Below, one piece after another: positions 42,442-52,398 of a stretch of DNA of 64,000 nucleotides. A program made the translations under genes and the position numbers. Every line of letters begins with the position of its first letter. The first letter of the stretch is position 1. The stretch is from Marinilactibacillus sp036039175 (lineage in GTDB: Bacteria > Bacillota > Bacilli > Lactobacillales > Carnobacteriaceae_A): the NCBI RefSeq assembly GCF_036039175.1, contig NZ_JAYXKP010000001.1, positions 712,969-776,968 on the forward strand. Direction: 5' to 3'. The notes beneath the pieces are model-generated. The model searched no databases, was not told where the DNA came from, and saw nothing but the letters and a program-made list of their open reading frames with translations.

Positions 42442-43680
42442 TTATCTTTTACGTCTTCTTCTAAAAAACGGTGGTGTATCGACTTCGTCATTTGAGCTTG
42501 ACTGTGATTCATTTTCATCTCTAGAAAATAAATCTTTTTCACTATTATCTTTAGCAACTTCTCTAGATTCATCTAAATCAGAATTTTGACGGTCTCTCTG
42601 GTTAGGTTCTTTACGAATATCCCAGTTTCCGAAAGGATCATTTTCAGATTTTTTTTGTTGAGTCTGTTGAGTTTGTTGAGCATTGATTTTATTTACTGAT
42701 GCAGGTTTTTTAGTTTCTTTTTTTTCACCGTTAATTCCAGTAGCAATAACTGTAACAACTACTTCATCTCCAAGGTCTTCATTGATAGAAGTCCCAAAGA
42801 TAATATTGACTTCACTTGTTGCTGCTGCTGAAACAATGTCTGATGCATCTTGCGCTTCAAATAATGTTAAGTCAGATCCGCCAGTAATGTTTAACAAGAC
42901 ATTTTCAGCGCCATCAACAGAAACTTCAAGTAGTGGAGAAGAGATTGCTTTTTTAGTTGCTTCTGCAGTTCTATTTTCTCCAGTAGCTGTACCAATACCC
43001 ATCAAGGCAGAACCTTGGTTTTCCATAACGGTTTTAACGTCAGCGAAGTCCAAGTTGACATACCCTGGGTTGGTAATCAAATCAGAGATTCCTTGTACAC
43101 CTTGACGTAATACATTATCAGCTTCTCTGAAAGCTTCCATCATCGGTGTCTTTTTGTCTACAATTTCAAGTAAACGGTTATTAGAAATTGTAACTAAGGT
43201 GTCGACGTGTTCTCTCATTAATGCAATACCTTCTGCAGCAAAACGACCTTTTTTAGGTCCTTCAAAAGTGAACGGACGTGTAATGACACCAACGGTCAAA
43301 GCCCCTTGCTCTTTTGCAATGCGCGCCACAATTCCAGCAGCTCCAGTACCAGTTCCTCCGCCCATACCGGCAGTAACAAATACCATATCAGCTCCACGCA
43401 GGGATTCTGCAATCGCTTCTTCACTTTCTTCAGCTGATTTTCTTCCTACTTCTGGATTAGCTCCAGCACCCAATCCTCTAGTTAGTTTGGGTCCTAATTG
43501 TATTTTAGTTTCAGCACTCATCATATCTAATGCTTGAACATCTGTATTGGCTACGATAAATTCTACGCCTTGAACGCCATCTTGGATCATTCTGTTTACA
43601 GCGTTACCTCCAGCTCCACCAACACCTATAACTTTTAATACGGCTCCTTGAGATGCAATTGAATCGAATTCTAATTCCAT
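42442..43680 (-). CDS. ftsZ: Cell division protein FtsZ (tubulin homologue)
   Basis: 412 residues. The GTP-binding tubulin signature GGGTGTG is at 107-113, with VIGVGGAGGNAVNRM at the N-terminus and the T7 synergy-loop region NPGYVNLDFADVKTVM at about 205. A variable acidic, Gln-rich linker (about 320-395) ends in the C-terminal peptide DTPPFFRRRRKR, which binds FtsA, SepF and EzrA. AGGAGGAA SD. Forms the Z-ring. Confidence 0.98.
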   Translation of the reverse strand: MELEFDSIASQGAVLKVIGVGGAGGNAVNRMIQDGVQGVEFIVANTDVQALDMMSAETKIQLGPKLTRGLGAGANPEVGRKSAEESEEAIAESLRGADMVFVTAGMGGGTGTGAAGIVARIAKEQGALTVGVITRPFTFEGPKKGRFAAEGIALMREHVDTLVTISNNRLLEIVDKKTPMMEAFREADNVLRQGVQGISDLITNPGYVNLDFADVKTVMENQGSALMGIGTATGENRTAEATKKAISSPLLEVSVDGAENVLLNITGGSDLTLFEAQDASDIVSAAATSEVNIIFGTSINEDLGDEVVVTVIATGINGEKKETKKPASVNKINAQQTQQTQQKKSENDPFGNWDIRKEPNQRDRQNSDLDESREVAKDNSEKDLFSRDENESQSSSNDEVDTPPFFRRRRKR

Positions 43681-43704
43681 TCTTTTTCCTCCTGTTTACG
43701 ATAT

Positions 43705-45027
43705 TTAATCAAAAAATGTTGAGAAAAAGTTTTTCACTTTTTCCGTAAATGATGGTCCATTTGATGGTTCGCTTGTTTGTACATACGTCTCATCTTGATG
43801 TGAGCTAGTAGAACTAGCTGTATTTCCATGAGTACTTTGAGTTGTTTCGTGTTGGTTAAACTGATGTCCAGATAGACATATCTTATTGATCAGTTTCTGT
43901 ATACCATCCAATTTACCCTCATAATACGTAAGTGATATCGCATTTGTAAAAGAAGGGTATCTCACTCCCATGAAATCAGGTATGTAAACATCCACTTGTA
44001 CATCAAATATCTCTTCTGCAAGTTCTCTAACACCTGGTATAGCCGCAGCTCCACCAGTGAGTTTCACACCACCCGGTAAAGACAAAGCGCCGATCTTATC
44101 CAGATCTTCTTTCAGCAATTCAAATATTTGCTCAATTCTCGCTTCTATGATTTCTGCAATATAGGTTTCTTTAACCTTTATCGGTTCTTTCTGACCTACG
44201 ATATCCACGTGAATGGTTTGATCACTCTCTAGATTGCTAGATAAAGCATACCCAACTTCTCTTTTCAAGCTTTCAGCATTTGCAGTAGAGGTATTTAGCA
44301 CCATAGAAATGTCTTTAGTTACAAATTCTCCACCTTGCTGTTCAACATGCATGTACTTCAGCTGATGATCGTGTAAAGCTGATGCCGTTGTCTGTCCGCC
44401 ACCCATATCTATTTGGACAGCTCCAAATTGTCGCTCATCTTCAGATAATACAAGGTGTGACATAGCTTGAGGTTGTATGATTAGGTCTTGAATCACATAT
44501 CCAGCTTCTCTAACACATTTCTTGATGTTGTGCACGATTGACTTAGGGACTGCTAGCACTGTACCGTAAATCTCAAGTCTTTCACCAACCATACCTCTTG
44601 GATCTTTAATTTCATCAAAACCATCCACTAAAAATTCTTCAACCATGACCGAGATCATTTCTTTGTCCGAAGGAATATGATTCAAACACGTTTCGTTGAT
44701 GACTTTCTCAACATCCACATCTGATATTTCCTGACTGTTATGATCAATTTGAATATATCCATTAAAAGGAATGATATCTACTCCATTTGCAGGTATACCA
44801 ACAATCAATTCTTCAATTTTTAAACCAGATTTTTCTTCTGCTTGTTGAACGGCAGCTGTTATAGCTTGACTCGTTTCATCAATATCTACAATCATACCTT
44901 TATTCAAGCCTTTAGATCGCTCACTACCGACACCAATAACATTCATCTGATTATTCAGAACTTCAGCTACGATAACTTTTATTGAAGTTGTTCCTATATC
45001 TAAACTCGCGTATACGCCATTTTCCAT
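43705..45027 (-). CDS. ftsA: Cell division protein FtsA (actin homologue)
   Basis: 440 residues from the ATG at 45027; GGAGG lies 12 bases upstream, somewhat long, but the earlier in-frame ATG has no SD. Actin-like fold: YASLDIGTTSIKVIV (phosphate 1), VQIDMGGGQTTASAL (phosphate 2), VKLTGGAAAIPG (adenosine). A His/Gln/Thr-rich linker (about 385-425) precedes the C-terminal amphipathic membrane anchor FTEKVKNFFSTFFD. Anchors FtsZ to the membrane. The 250 bp upstream, to divIB, hold two extended -10-like sites (TGGTAAAAT, TGTATAAAAT) without good -35 boxes. Confidence 0.95.
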   Translation of the reverse strand: MENGVYASLDIGTTSIKVIVAEVLNNQMNVIGVGSERSKGLNKGMIVDIDETSQAITAAVQQAEEKSGLKIEELIVGIPANGVDIIPFNGYIQIDHNSQEISDVDVEKVINETCLNHIPSDKEMISVMVEEFLVDGFDEIKDPRGMVGERLEIYGTVLAVPKSIVHNIKKCVREAGYVIQDLIIQPQAMSHLVLSEDERQFGAVQIDMGGGQTTASALHDHQLKYMHVEQQGGEFVTKDISMVLNTSTANAESLKREVGYALSSNLESDQTIHVDIVGQKEPIKVKETYIAEIIEARIEQIFELLKEDLDKIGALSLPGGVKLTGGAAAIPGVRELAEEIFDVQVDVYIPDFMGVRYPSFTNAISLTYYEGKLDGIQKLINKICLSGHQFNQHETTQSTHGNTASSTSSHQDETYVQTSEPSNGPSFTEKVKNFFSTFFD

Positions 45028-45277
45028 AATCGATTGAAACCTCCAGTCTACACTAGGCATTATTTATATATAGTTCTAGCCGTAGAATTTACTCTTTTTT
45101 CTTTCATACTTTAATATTTTATACAAACATGTCAGTCTGATCGTTATGCATGTGAATATGGCTTATTTTACCACAAATACCAACGCTTATTGAAGTTAGT
45201 TTATTGATTTCTCAATACAAAACATAACTTTTGTGTAACAGAAGAACGCCAGTTTCCTTTATTAACGATTATAACCT

Positions 45278-46120
45278 TTATTCCACTATTTCATTATCTA
45301 ATTCAACACTGTTTTCTTCATCGTACTCTTGATCTTCTACTGATGAAAATGGTAAAAAGTAGGCACCTGCTTCTAAATCGAACAGACCGTTTTCACCTTT
45401 AACAGCTCTGACTAGCTGAGGGTAGCGTTTGAGTCGTTCCGAAAAGCTGGGTATCGAAGCTAATACTTCATTGCCGTTATTCATATATGCTTTGACAAGC
45501 AGTGGATTTCGCTCATTTTCAATCCATTCAACTTCAGAGATCATGGACTGAATAGATTGCTCTAGTTGATTGTATTCAGACAACATCTGTTGAAGTACAT
45601 CTTCATCTACAAAATTGAAAAATGTTGGCAGATTTCCTACATTGTTCGAGTAAGGTTCTCTTAACACTTTTTCGTTATCTAGTATTTTAAAATATGTGTC
45701 CTCTTTGTATAGATAAGCAACGGTTTCGTACTCTGAGATATCAAAGTGAACATCATGGAAATCTTTTATCGTTAATTCCATTGATTTCACTTGGGGTAAC
45801 GTTGCTTTGATTTCCTTTTCAATTTCCGACTTATTAAAGTAAGTCTGCCATAAGGAGTCCCCGGAACGAATCTTGCTTTCATTGATGACTTCTTGATCGA
45901 GTACTTCATCTGTTCCTTCAACAACAATTGCCCCAACTTGACTATAAGGGGTTAAAAAGTAAATACCTATAAACAAAGTTAATGAAAAAAACAGAACGAG
46001 CCCGAACCATTTAGCTTTCAATCGACTCCATTTACTTTTTTTATTTTGAGGAGAGTCTGCATATTTTTTGTTATATATATCTTCAATATTTGTTACTAAA
46101 TGGTCTGTTTTCTTACTCAT
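45278..46120 (-). CDS. divIB: Cell division protein DivIB (FtsQ)
   Basis: 280 residues from the ATG at 46120 (SD AAGGAGGAG). Basic cytoplasmic N-terminus, one membrane segment (about 38-57), then an extracytoplasmic POTRA domain (VGAIVVEGTDEVLDQEVI...) and beta domain, with an acidic C-terminal tail rich in Glu and Asp. Divisome assembly factor with FtsL and DivIC. Located between murG and ftsA. Confidence 0.93.
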   Translation of the reverse strand: MSKKTDHLVTNIEDIYNKKYADSPQNKKSKWSRLKAKWFGLVLFFSLTLFIGIYFLTPYSQVGAIVVEGTDEVLDQEVINESKIRSGDSLWQTYFNKSEIEKEIKATLPQVKSMELTIKDFHDVHFDISEYETVAYLYKEDTYFKILDNEKVLREPYSNNVGNLPTFFNFVDEDVLQQMLSEYNQLEQSIQSMISEVEWIENERNPLLVKAYMNNGNEVLASIPSFSERLKRYPQLVRAVKGENGLFDLEAGAYFLPFSSVEDQEYDEENSVELDNEIVE

Positions 46121-46143
46121 CAAAGCTCTCCTCCTTACGGTAT

Positions 46144-47265
46144 TTAGTTTACAATCGACTGTATCACTTCAATCAGCTCATCTGACGCTCTTTGTTTACC
46201 CATCTTCTTAGAATTCCCAGCCATATCTTTCCTTTTTTGCTCATCTGACATCAGTGTATTCATATCTTTAACAAATCTTTCAGCAGTCAGTTCTGTTTCT
46301 CTTATCATTAAAGCGGCTTTTTTGTTGACTAGGCTGAGTGCATTTTTCGTTTGATGGTCCTCTGTAACATTTGGACTAGGAATCAAAATACTTGGCATAC
46401 CTAATGAAGTCAACTCTGCAAGTGTGGTAGCGCCACTTCTCCCTACGACGAGCGAAACTGATGCGAAAACTTGTGGCATATCGTTAATATAAGGTACGAT
46501 CTTCACAGAATCCTGAAAACTTAATTCTTTGTATCTTGTATTAATTTCTTGAGTGATTTCGTCATAGTAAATTTCTCCAGTTACATAAAGTACTTGATAC
46601 GGAGAATTTACCAATTGTTCAAAACTATCCATGAAGGTTTGATTGATTTTTTGTGCGCCTCGACTGCCTCCAAAAATCAATACCGTTTCTTTCTCACTAT
46701 TCAAACCAAACGTTTCCAATATAGCATCTGGTTTTAAGAGTGCTACTTCCTGAGCTCTTGGATTTCCTGTGAATACAACTTTATGTTCTTGTCCTTTGAA
46801 CTGTGCTCTTGCTTCTTCAAAACAGACTGCAATCTTATCTACAAACCGCGCTAAAAATTTATTAGTGATGCCTGCTACACTATTTTGTTCGTGGATGATT
46901 GTGGGAATCTTTTGTTTTGAGGCCGCATAACAAACGGGTGCACATACATACCCACCCGTTCCGATTACAACATCGGGATTAAAATCTCTAATTAATTTTC
47001 GAGCTTTTCGAATACTACCTAGGAAAAGTTTAATTGTATTCAAGTTATAAGCTATCCCTGAAGGATTCAACTTTCTTTTAAATCCCTCCACTTTTATGGC
47101 TTTAAAAGGCACACCGTTTTTAGGAACGATTTTACTTTCTAGACCTCGTTCAGTTCCTATATAAAGAAATTCTGAATCAGGATATTGTTCTTGGATTCTT
47201 TTTTTCAAGGCTAACGCAGGATAGATATGTCCACCTGTTCCGCCTCCAGTTAATAATACCTTCAT
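46144..47265 (-). CDS. murG: UDP-N-acetylglucosamine transferase MurG
   Basis: 373 residues, GT28 family. Adds GlcNAc to lipid I to make lipid II on the inner membrane face. The glycine-rich loop TGGGTGGHIYPALA at the N-terminus, HEQNSVAG, then FGGSRGAQKIN and VGRSGATTLAEL carry the donor and acceptor site residues. The SD is weak (AAAGTG). It lies 23 bp after murD. Confidence 0.97.
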   Translation of the reverse strand: MKVLLTGGGTGGHIYPALALKKRIQEQYPDSEFLYIGTERGLESKIVPKNGVPFKAIKVEGFKRKLNPSGIAYNLNTIKLFLGSIRKARKLIRDFNPDVVIGTGGYVCAPVCYAASKQKIPTIIHEQNSVAGITNKFLARFVDKIAVCFEEARAQFKGQEHKVVFTGNPRAQEVALLKPDAILETFGLNSEKETVLIFGGSRGAQKINQTFMDSFEQLVNSPYQVLYVTGEIYYDEITQEINTRYKELSFQDSVKIVPYINDMPQVFASVSLVVGRSGATTLAELTSLGMPSILIPSPNVTEDHQTKNALSLVNKKAALMIRETELTAERFVKDMNTLMSDEQKRKDMAGNSKKMGKQRASDELIEVIQSIVN

Positions 47266-47288
47266 ATCACTTTAAACACGCTACGTGT

Positions 47289-48674
47289 TTATGCCTCCTC
47301 TTGTTTTTGATGTATAAGACGATCGATGCTGTTCATATAAGCATTCCCTCTAATTTCAAAACTTGGATACTGATCCCAACTTGCACAAGCTGGTGATAGT
47401 AAAATGATGTCTCCTGGTTCGCTAATTTTATAAGCTTCGGGTACTGCTTGTTCTACATCAACAACTTTTATTACCTCTGTTATGCCTGCTCTACTGGCTG
47501 TATCAAGAATTTGTTCCGCCGTTTCTCCAAAGGCTAAAACGCCTTTGACATGTTTTTCCATTGCAGGTATCAAATCATCAAACGAAACCCCTCGATCCAA
47601 GCCACCAGCAAGTAGAATAACAGGTTTATCGAATCCTTCTAGTGCATTAATCGTTGCTAGTGTGTTTGTCGCTTTAGAATCATTGTAAAATTTACGATCT
47701 TCAAATGTCTGGACAAATTGCGTGCGATGTTTAACCCCTTTAAAAGAACTCAGTGCTTTTTTGATTTCTTTGTTTGATTTATTCATGATCTTAGATACCG
47801 CAACTGCCGCTAGAGCATTTTCCAAATTGTGTTTTCCTGGTAAAAGAATATCTTTCACTTCAAGAACCAACTGATCTTTGAAATAAATCGCATCGTCTTT
47901 TACATAGGCACCTTTTTCAACAATTGTTTTACGCGAAAATGGAACCAGTTGAGCTTGACTGTGTTGATGAACCAATGCAGTTAACTCTGTCTGATCTGCA
48001 TTATAAATCAGGTAGTCCGTTTCTGTTTGGTTTTTAGTGATTTCCATTTTTGCTTGTACGTACTCTTCCCTTGTACCGTGATAGTCTAAATGCGCCGAGT
48101 AAAGATTAGTAATAATAGAAATTTTTGGTTTCAGACTAGGTGCACCTAATAATTGAAAACTAGATAATTCAAGTACAATTTCGTCTTCAGGAGTAGCTAC
48201 CATTACAACCTGACTTGCAGGTGTTCCGATATTTCCAGCAGCATACGCTTTACCAGATGTTCGTTCAGTATTTAAAATTTCTGTAATCATTGTTGTTGTA
48301 GTTGTTTTACCATTTGTTCCAGTTATTCCAATTATTGGACTTTCAGCTACTTCATAAGCTAATTCTACCTCTGTTATAATAGGTATATTTTTTTCCTGAG
48401 CTTTTTTTATAATTGGATTTGAGTAAGGAATACCTGGATTTTTTACAACAAGTTCAAAGTCCTCATCCATCAATTCTATAGGATGACCACCAGTAATCAC
48501 TCTCAAACCTTCATTGACCAATTCTCTCGCTTCTGGATTCTCATCAAGATTTTTATAGTCATTTACGGTTACTAATGCTTTTAATTTATGTAGTAATTTG
48601 GCAGCACTAACGCCACTCAAGGCAAGTCCTAGAACGAGTATTTTTTTATTTGCATATTTATCAATTGGTTTCAT
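47289..48674 (-). CDS. murD: UDP-N-acetylmuramoylalanine-D-glutamate ligase
   Basis: 461 residues from the ATG at 48674 (six bases after GAGGG; an ATG three bases earlier is also possible). Mur ligase fold: ITGTNGKTTTT is the ATP-binding loop (about 118), SSFQL and HLDYHGT the central domain, and NDSKATN with LLAGGLDRG the C-terminal domain. Adds D-glutamate to UDP-MurNAc-L-alanine. A terminator hairpin lies upstream, between mraY and this gene. Confidence 0.97.
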   Translation of the reverse strand: MKPIDKYANKKILVLGLALSGVSAAKLLHKLKALVTVNDYKNLDENPEARELVNEGLRVITGGHPIELMDEDFELVVKNPGIPYSNPIIKKAQEKNIPIITEVELAYEVAESPIIGITGTNGKTTTTTMITEILNTERTSGKAYAAGNIGTPASQVVMVATPEDEIVLELSSFQLLGAPSLKPKISIITNLYSAHLDYHGTREEYVQAKMEITKNQTETDYLIYNADQTELTALVHQHSQAQLVPFSRKTIVEKGAYVKDDAIYFKDQLVLEVKDILLPGKHNLENALAAVAVSKIMNKSNKEIKKALSSFKGVKHRTQFVQTFEDRKFYNDSKATNTLATINALEGFDKPVILLAGGLDRGVSFDDLIPAMEKHVKGVLAFGETAEQILDTASRAGITEVIKVVDVEQAVPEAYKISEPGDIILLSPACASWDQYPSFEIRGNAYMNSIDRLIHQKQEEA

Positions 48675-48748
48675 CATTATCCCTCTTCTTCATTGATGGC
48701 TCATTATTATTATTGAAAACAGATTCTTTAAATTTCTATATTATACTT

Positions 48749-48785
48749 TAAAAAACTGGATGTAGATTACTCTACGTCCAGCTTT
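48749..48785 (-). terminator. Terminator-like hairpin between mraY and murD
   Basis: Minus strand: 10-bp stem CTGGACGTAG / CTACATCCAG with one G-U pair and six-base loop (48781-48772 with 48765-48756), followed by TTTTTTAAAG. A TATAAT follows directly (48745-48740), which may restart transcription for murD onward; its -35 is poor. Confidence 0.78.
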
Positions 48786-48795
48786 TCCTCAAACA

Positions 48796-49764
48796 TTATA
48801 CCAAAATAAAAAGTACGACTAAAGTCATAAGGAGACTAATTAGTGAAAATACACCGACCAATTTCCATTCGCTCCAACCAACCATTTCGAAGTGATGGTG
48901 AATAGGACTCATTTTAAAGATTCTTTTCCCTCTTAATTTAAAAGAACCAACTTGTAGCATAACACTCGCTGTTTCACAAACGAAGATAAAGCCAATTAAA
49001 AGTAATGTCCATTCTTGGTTCAACAGTATTGAAATCCCTGCTAACCCTGCTCCCAACGCTAAAGATCCAACGTCACCCATAAAAATCTTAGCTGGCTTTT
49101 TATTGAAAAAGAAGAAACCAAGGAGTCCTCCAAAGACAGAAAGTGCAAAAATCATAATATCCCACTGAGACTGCATGGCCGCTATAATCGCATAAGAAAG
49201 GTAAGCAATCATTCCCGTACTTGCCATTAAACCATCGATACCATCTGTTAAATTAGTTGCATTTGAAAATCCAACTAACCAGAATAAAACAAACAGGCTA
49301 TAGAACCAACCTAATTCAATGGATCCTACTACAGGAACCGTAATTGCTGTAGGGTAATTCAATAAAGATAATCCAACGAAGAATACGATTCCACCTAAAA
49401 TTTGTCCAACTAATTTTTGTAGACTAGTTAATCCTAGATTTCGCTTCATGACAACTTTAACGTAGTCATCTAAAAAGCCGATTAATCCATAAAACACAAG
49501 AATAAATACTAGCAGAAGTGTTCCTGTTGTAAAAATTCTTAAAAACAAGCTGGCTATCAGCACAGTTACCGAAGCCGCCATAATGATTGAAACACCTCCC
49601 ATAGTTGGTGTTCCTGACTTACTTTCGTGCCACTTCGGCCCCTCTTCTCGAGTGACTTGACCTAATTGCTTTTTCGCGAAATATCGTATTACGAATGGCA
49701 TTGAGCAAACCGTGATGATCAAACTCAATACAATCGGAAGTATGATTCTTGTTAATTCTATCAT
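48796..49764 (-). CDS. mraY: Phospho-N-acetylmuramoyl-pentapeptide transferase
   Basis: 322 residues, ten membrane segments. Makes lipid I from UDP-MurNAc-pentapeptide and undecaprenyl phosphate. Conserved loops: KSGTPTMGG, GFLDDYVKV (DDxx metal site), NATNLTDGIDGL, FMGDVGSLALG, and the MSPIHHHFE motif near the C-terminus. AAAGGAG SD. Follows the PBP gene by 43 bp. Confidence 0.98.
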   Translation of the reverse strand: MIELTRIILPIVLSLIITVCSMPFVIRYFAKKQLGQVTREEGPKWHESKSGTPTMGGVSIIMAASVTVLIASLFLRIFTTGTLLLVFILVFYGLIGFLDDYVKVVMKRNLGLTSLQKLVGQILGGIVFFVGLSLLNYPTAITVPVVGSIELGWFYSLFVLFWLVGFSNATNLTDGIDGLMASTGMIAYLSYAIIAAMQSQWDIMIFALSVFGGLLGFFFFNKKPAKIFMGDVGSLALGAGLAGISILLNQEWTLLLIGFIFVCETASVMLQVGSFKLRGKRIFKMSPIHHHFEMVGWSEWKLVGVFSLISLLMTLVVLFILV

Positions 49765-49807
49765 TCTATATTCGTTCTCCTTTAAAGCTTTATCCTACTT
49801 TTTTTTA

Positions 49808-51985
49808 TTATTGAGATGCAGGGGATAAAGTCAGCTTGATTTTTGTACCGGTTTCTATAAAAGTATTCGGTTCAAGATCTTGAGCTGTTACATATCCTTC
49901 CCCTTCAAATTCAAATTCAGCACCTGTCAGTTCCGCAATTTTCATCACATCACTTCTAGACCACCCTGTTAGATTCGGTAAAGTCATCGCACCATTCGTT
50001 AATAGAATAACACGTTGATCTTCATAAAGTGAAGAATCTTTACGTGGAAACTGTTGAACGACTTTGTCTCCAGAACCTATGACGGCACTTTCTAACCCTT
50101 TACTTTGGACGTCTTCAATTGCAGCCGCGATATCTTGCTCGATTAAATCAGGCATCGTTTCAGTCAGTTCACTTTCTTGTTCTTCATCAGCACTATCCAT
50201 AGATTCTAATGCTCTTTTCATAACTGGATTAAATATTTTTTGTACGACTTCGCTACCGTGACTGGCACCATTAAATTCAGGTTGCTGTACAGTAACGTAC
50301 AAAATTAATTCTGGATCCTCTACGGGAGCCATACCTACTACGGAATAAATATAATCTCCGTTTCCGTTATAGTATCTATTTGTCTCAGGATTAACTAATT
50401 GCGCAGTTCCTGTTTTAGCAGCAATATTATAACCCTCTATTTTGTAACCTTTAGCAGACCCATCTTCATTTGTAACAGGTTCAGTTAAATACTGCAATGC
50501 TTTTTCTGCAGTTTCTTTTGAAATTGGACTCTGAGTATATTCGGGTTCGAACCTTGTTTCTTCTTGTGTGGCATGATTTGTGATGTGATCAATTAAATAA
50601 GGTTTTACCATCTTGCCCTCATTTGCTATTGCTGAAAATGCGCGTAGCATCTGTACTGGTGTAACACTGATACCTTGACCAAAAGATGTATTGACCTTTT
50701 GGAGCGCGCCGGCGTACATATTACTCCCACTATATTCGTTTGGCAGATTCATCCCTACTGCTTGACCAAAACCAAAATCATCAAGATACTTTTTCCAAGT
50801 ATCGAATCCCATTTTTTCTACTTGATGAACAAAAGCAACGTTACTTGATCGTGCTAGACCTTCCAAATACGTGATTGATCCCCATCCGTCTGGATTAAAG
50901 TCTCTAACGACGCCTCCTGCCACAGAAATTTTCCCGGATTTATAATAATTTTCCGGTTGAAAGACGCCTTCCTCAATGGCAGCCGCAAGTGTCATAGCTT
51001 TCATGGTTGATCCAGGTTCATATGCATATTCAACCAGCAAATTTTGCCACGTCTGTTCAATTCCTTCTTTTGTTGTAGCATTAAATGAAGGACGCTGTGA
51101 AGTTGCCAGAATTTCACCTGTTTTAGCATTCATCAGAGTAGCCGTCATTCTTTCTGGAGAATGTTCTTCTTCTACTTGATCCATTGCATTTTCTAAAACA
51201 ACTTCAAGTCTTCGGTCAATTGTCATATGAATATCATTACCATCAACAGCTTCGACTCGTTTTTCTTCTTGCCCTGGGATAACGTAGCCATATTTATCTT
51301 TTTGATATTCTACTGATCCATTTACGCCACTCAGTAAATCGTCGTAAGTTTGTTCTATCCCCATAATCCCTTTTAGTTGTTTGGAATTTCCTTCATCATC
51401 AGAGATTTGTGCTAACCCTACCGTATGAGAAGCAAAAACACCATTTGGATATAGTCTTGTTTTTTTATCTTCAAAAGTTATCCCGGTTAGTTTTTGTTGG
51501 TCTAACTCTTCATTGATTTTACTCGTAATATCGTAAGAAAGGTTATTCCCTGCTACACCGAATTCAACTTGAGAATGTTCTTGTGTTAGCCGTTTGAGTA
51601 TTTCTTCTTCACTCATAGAAATATATTTAGCTAATATGGCAGCAACTTCTTTAGGTTTTTGAACATGTTGCGGTCTTGTTGGACTGGACCATTGATCCGT
51701 TAAAACAGCCACCATTTTGTACGTATTTGCATCCATCGCGATGGGATTACCATTCTTATCATAGATCGTCCCTCGATTAGCTTGTGTCACTGTATTCCTT
51801 GTATACTGACTATCTAAATTTTGTATAAGGTTTTCTCCATTGATTTCACCTTTTACCATAATCCAAGAAAAACGAAGAGCTACAAATCCAAACAGTATAA
51901 AACATGCCATATACAAAAATACGGCAATGATTTTACGGTTGCGAAGTGGATTCGTAGCTTTTATTTTTTTTGTTATTTTTCTCAT
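49808..51985 (-). CDS. Division-specific class B penicillin-binding protein (PbpB/PBP2x type, PASTA domains)
   Basis: 725 residues. Membrane segment about 20-42, dimerisation domain with RGTIYDKNGNPIA, transpeptidase domain with SxxK = STMK (Ser326-Lys329), SxN = SSN (380-382) and KTG (524-526), then two C-terminal PASTA domains (from about 608, MPDLIEQDIAAA and TLPNLTGWSRSDV). Septal peptidoglycan cross-linking with FtsW. It overlaps ftsL by 4 bp (ATGA). Confidence 0.96.
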   Translation of the reverse strand: MRKITKKIKATNPLRNRKIIAVFLYMACFILFGFVALRFSWIMVKGEINGENLIQNLDSQYTRNTVTQANRGTIYDKNGNPIAMDANTYKMVAVLTDQWSSPTRPQHVQKPKEVAAILAKYISMSEEEILKRLTQEHSQVEFGVAGNNLSYDITSKINEELDQQKLTGITFEDKKTRLYPNGVFASHTVGLAQISDDEGNSKQLKGIMGIEQTYDDLLSGVNGSVEYQKDKYGYVIPGQEEKRVEAVDGNDIHMTIDRRLEVVLENAMDQVEEEHSPERMTATLMNAKTGEILATSQRPSFNATTKEGIEQTWQNLLVEYAYEPGSTMKAMTLAAAIEEGVFQPENYYKSGKISVAGGVVRDFNPDGWGSITYLEGLARSSNVAFVHQVEKMGFDTWKKYLDDFGFGQAVGMNLPNEYSGSNMYAGALQKVNTSFGQGISVTPVQMLRAFSAIANEGKMVKPYLIDHITNHATQEETRFEPEYTQSPISKETAEKALQYLTEPVTNEDGSAKGYKIEGYNIAAKTGTAQLVNPETNRYYNGNGDYIYSVVGMAPVEDPELILYVTVQQPEFNGASHGSEVVQKIFNPVMKRALESMDSADEEQESELTETMPDLIEQDIAAAIEDVQSKGLESAVIGSGDKVVQQFPRKDSSLYEDQRVILLTNGAMTLPNLTGWSRSDVMKIAELTGAEFEFEGEGYVTAQDLEPNTFIETGTKIKLTLSPASQ

Positions 51986-52365
51986 GGGAATACATTCCTA
52001 ATCTGTTCTTCGTTCATTTCCAAGCCATTATCTTTTGCGATTTCGTAAACTCTGTCGTAGCGTGAAAGTTCTTGAATCTTTTGTTCAAGGTTTTCATTCA
52101 CTATGACTATATCAGTTGATTGCTGTTCTAGATCTTGAGTCATACGGTTTGTTGTTGATAGTTGCATTGCCATCGTGATGTTTGCTACTAAAAGTCCGAA
52201 TAAAAGAATACCGAAAAAACTGATTGCCCATACTTCAAAGCGTGTAATACCTCTTTTTACAATTTTTTTAGTATGTAAACCACCTGGTTGCGATTCAGGC
52301 TGCTGTATGGGTCTAGGTATAGCTTGCGCTGTTAAGTTTCTCGCTAGATTGTCATTCATTGCCAT
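51982..52365 (-). CDS. ftsL: Cell division protein FtsL
   Basis: 127 residues. Proline/glutamine-rich cytoplasmic N-terminus, a membrane segment at about 44-66, then an extracytoplasmic leucine-zipper-like coiled coil (LEQQSTDIVIVNENLEQKIQ). Binds DivIB and DivIC. Sequence conservation is low, so the call depends on topology and the position between rsmH and the PBP gene. GAAAGGAG SD. Confidence 0.9.
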   Translation of the reverse strand: MAMNDNLARNLTAQAIPRPIQQPESQPGGLHTKKIVKRGITRFEVWAISFFGILLFGLLVANITMAMQLSTTNRMTQDLEQQSTDIVIVNENLEQKIQELSRYDRVYEIAKDNGLEMNEEQIRNVFP

Positions 52366-52398
52366 GCGAATACTCCTTTCTATCTTTTTATCAAATAG

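Noticed and set aside
42683..43537. Two long + strand frames opposite ftsZ (140 and 127 codons)
   Set aside because: Pro/Ser/Thr/Ala-rich antisense shadows of the highly conserved FtsZ frame, without start signals.
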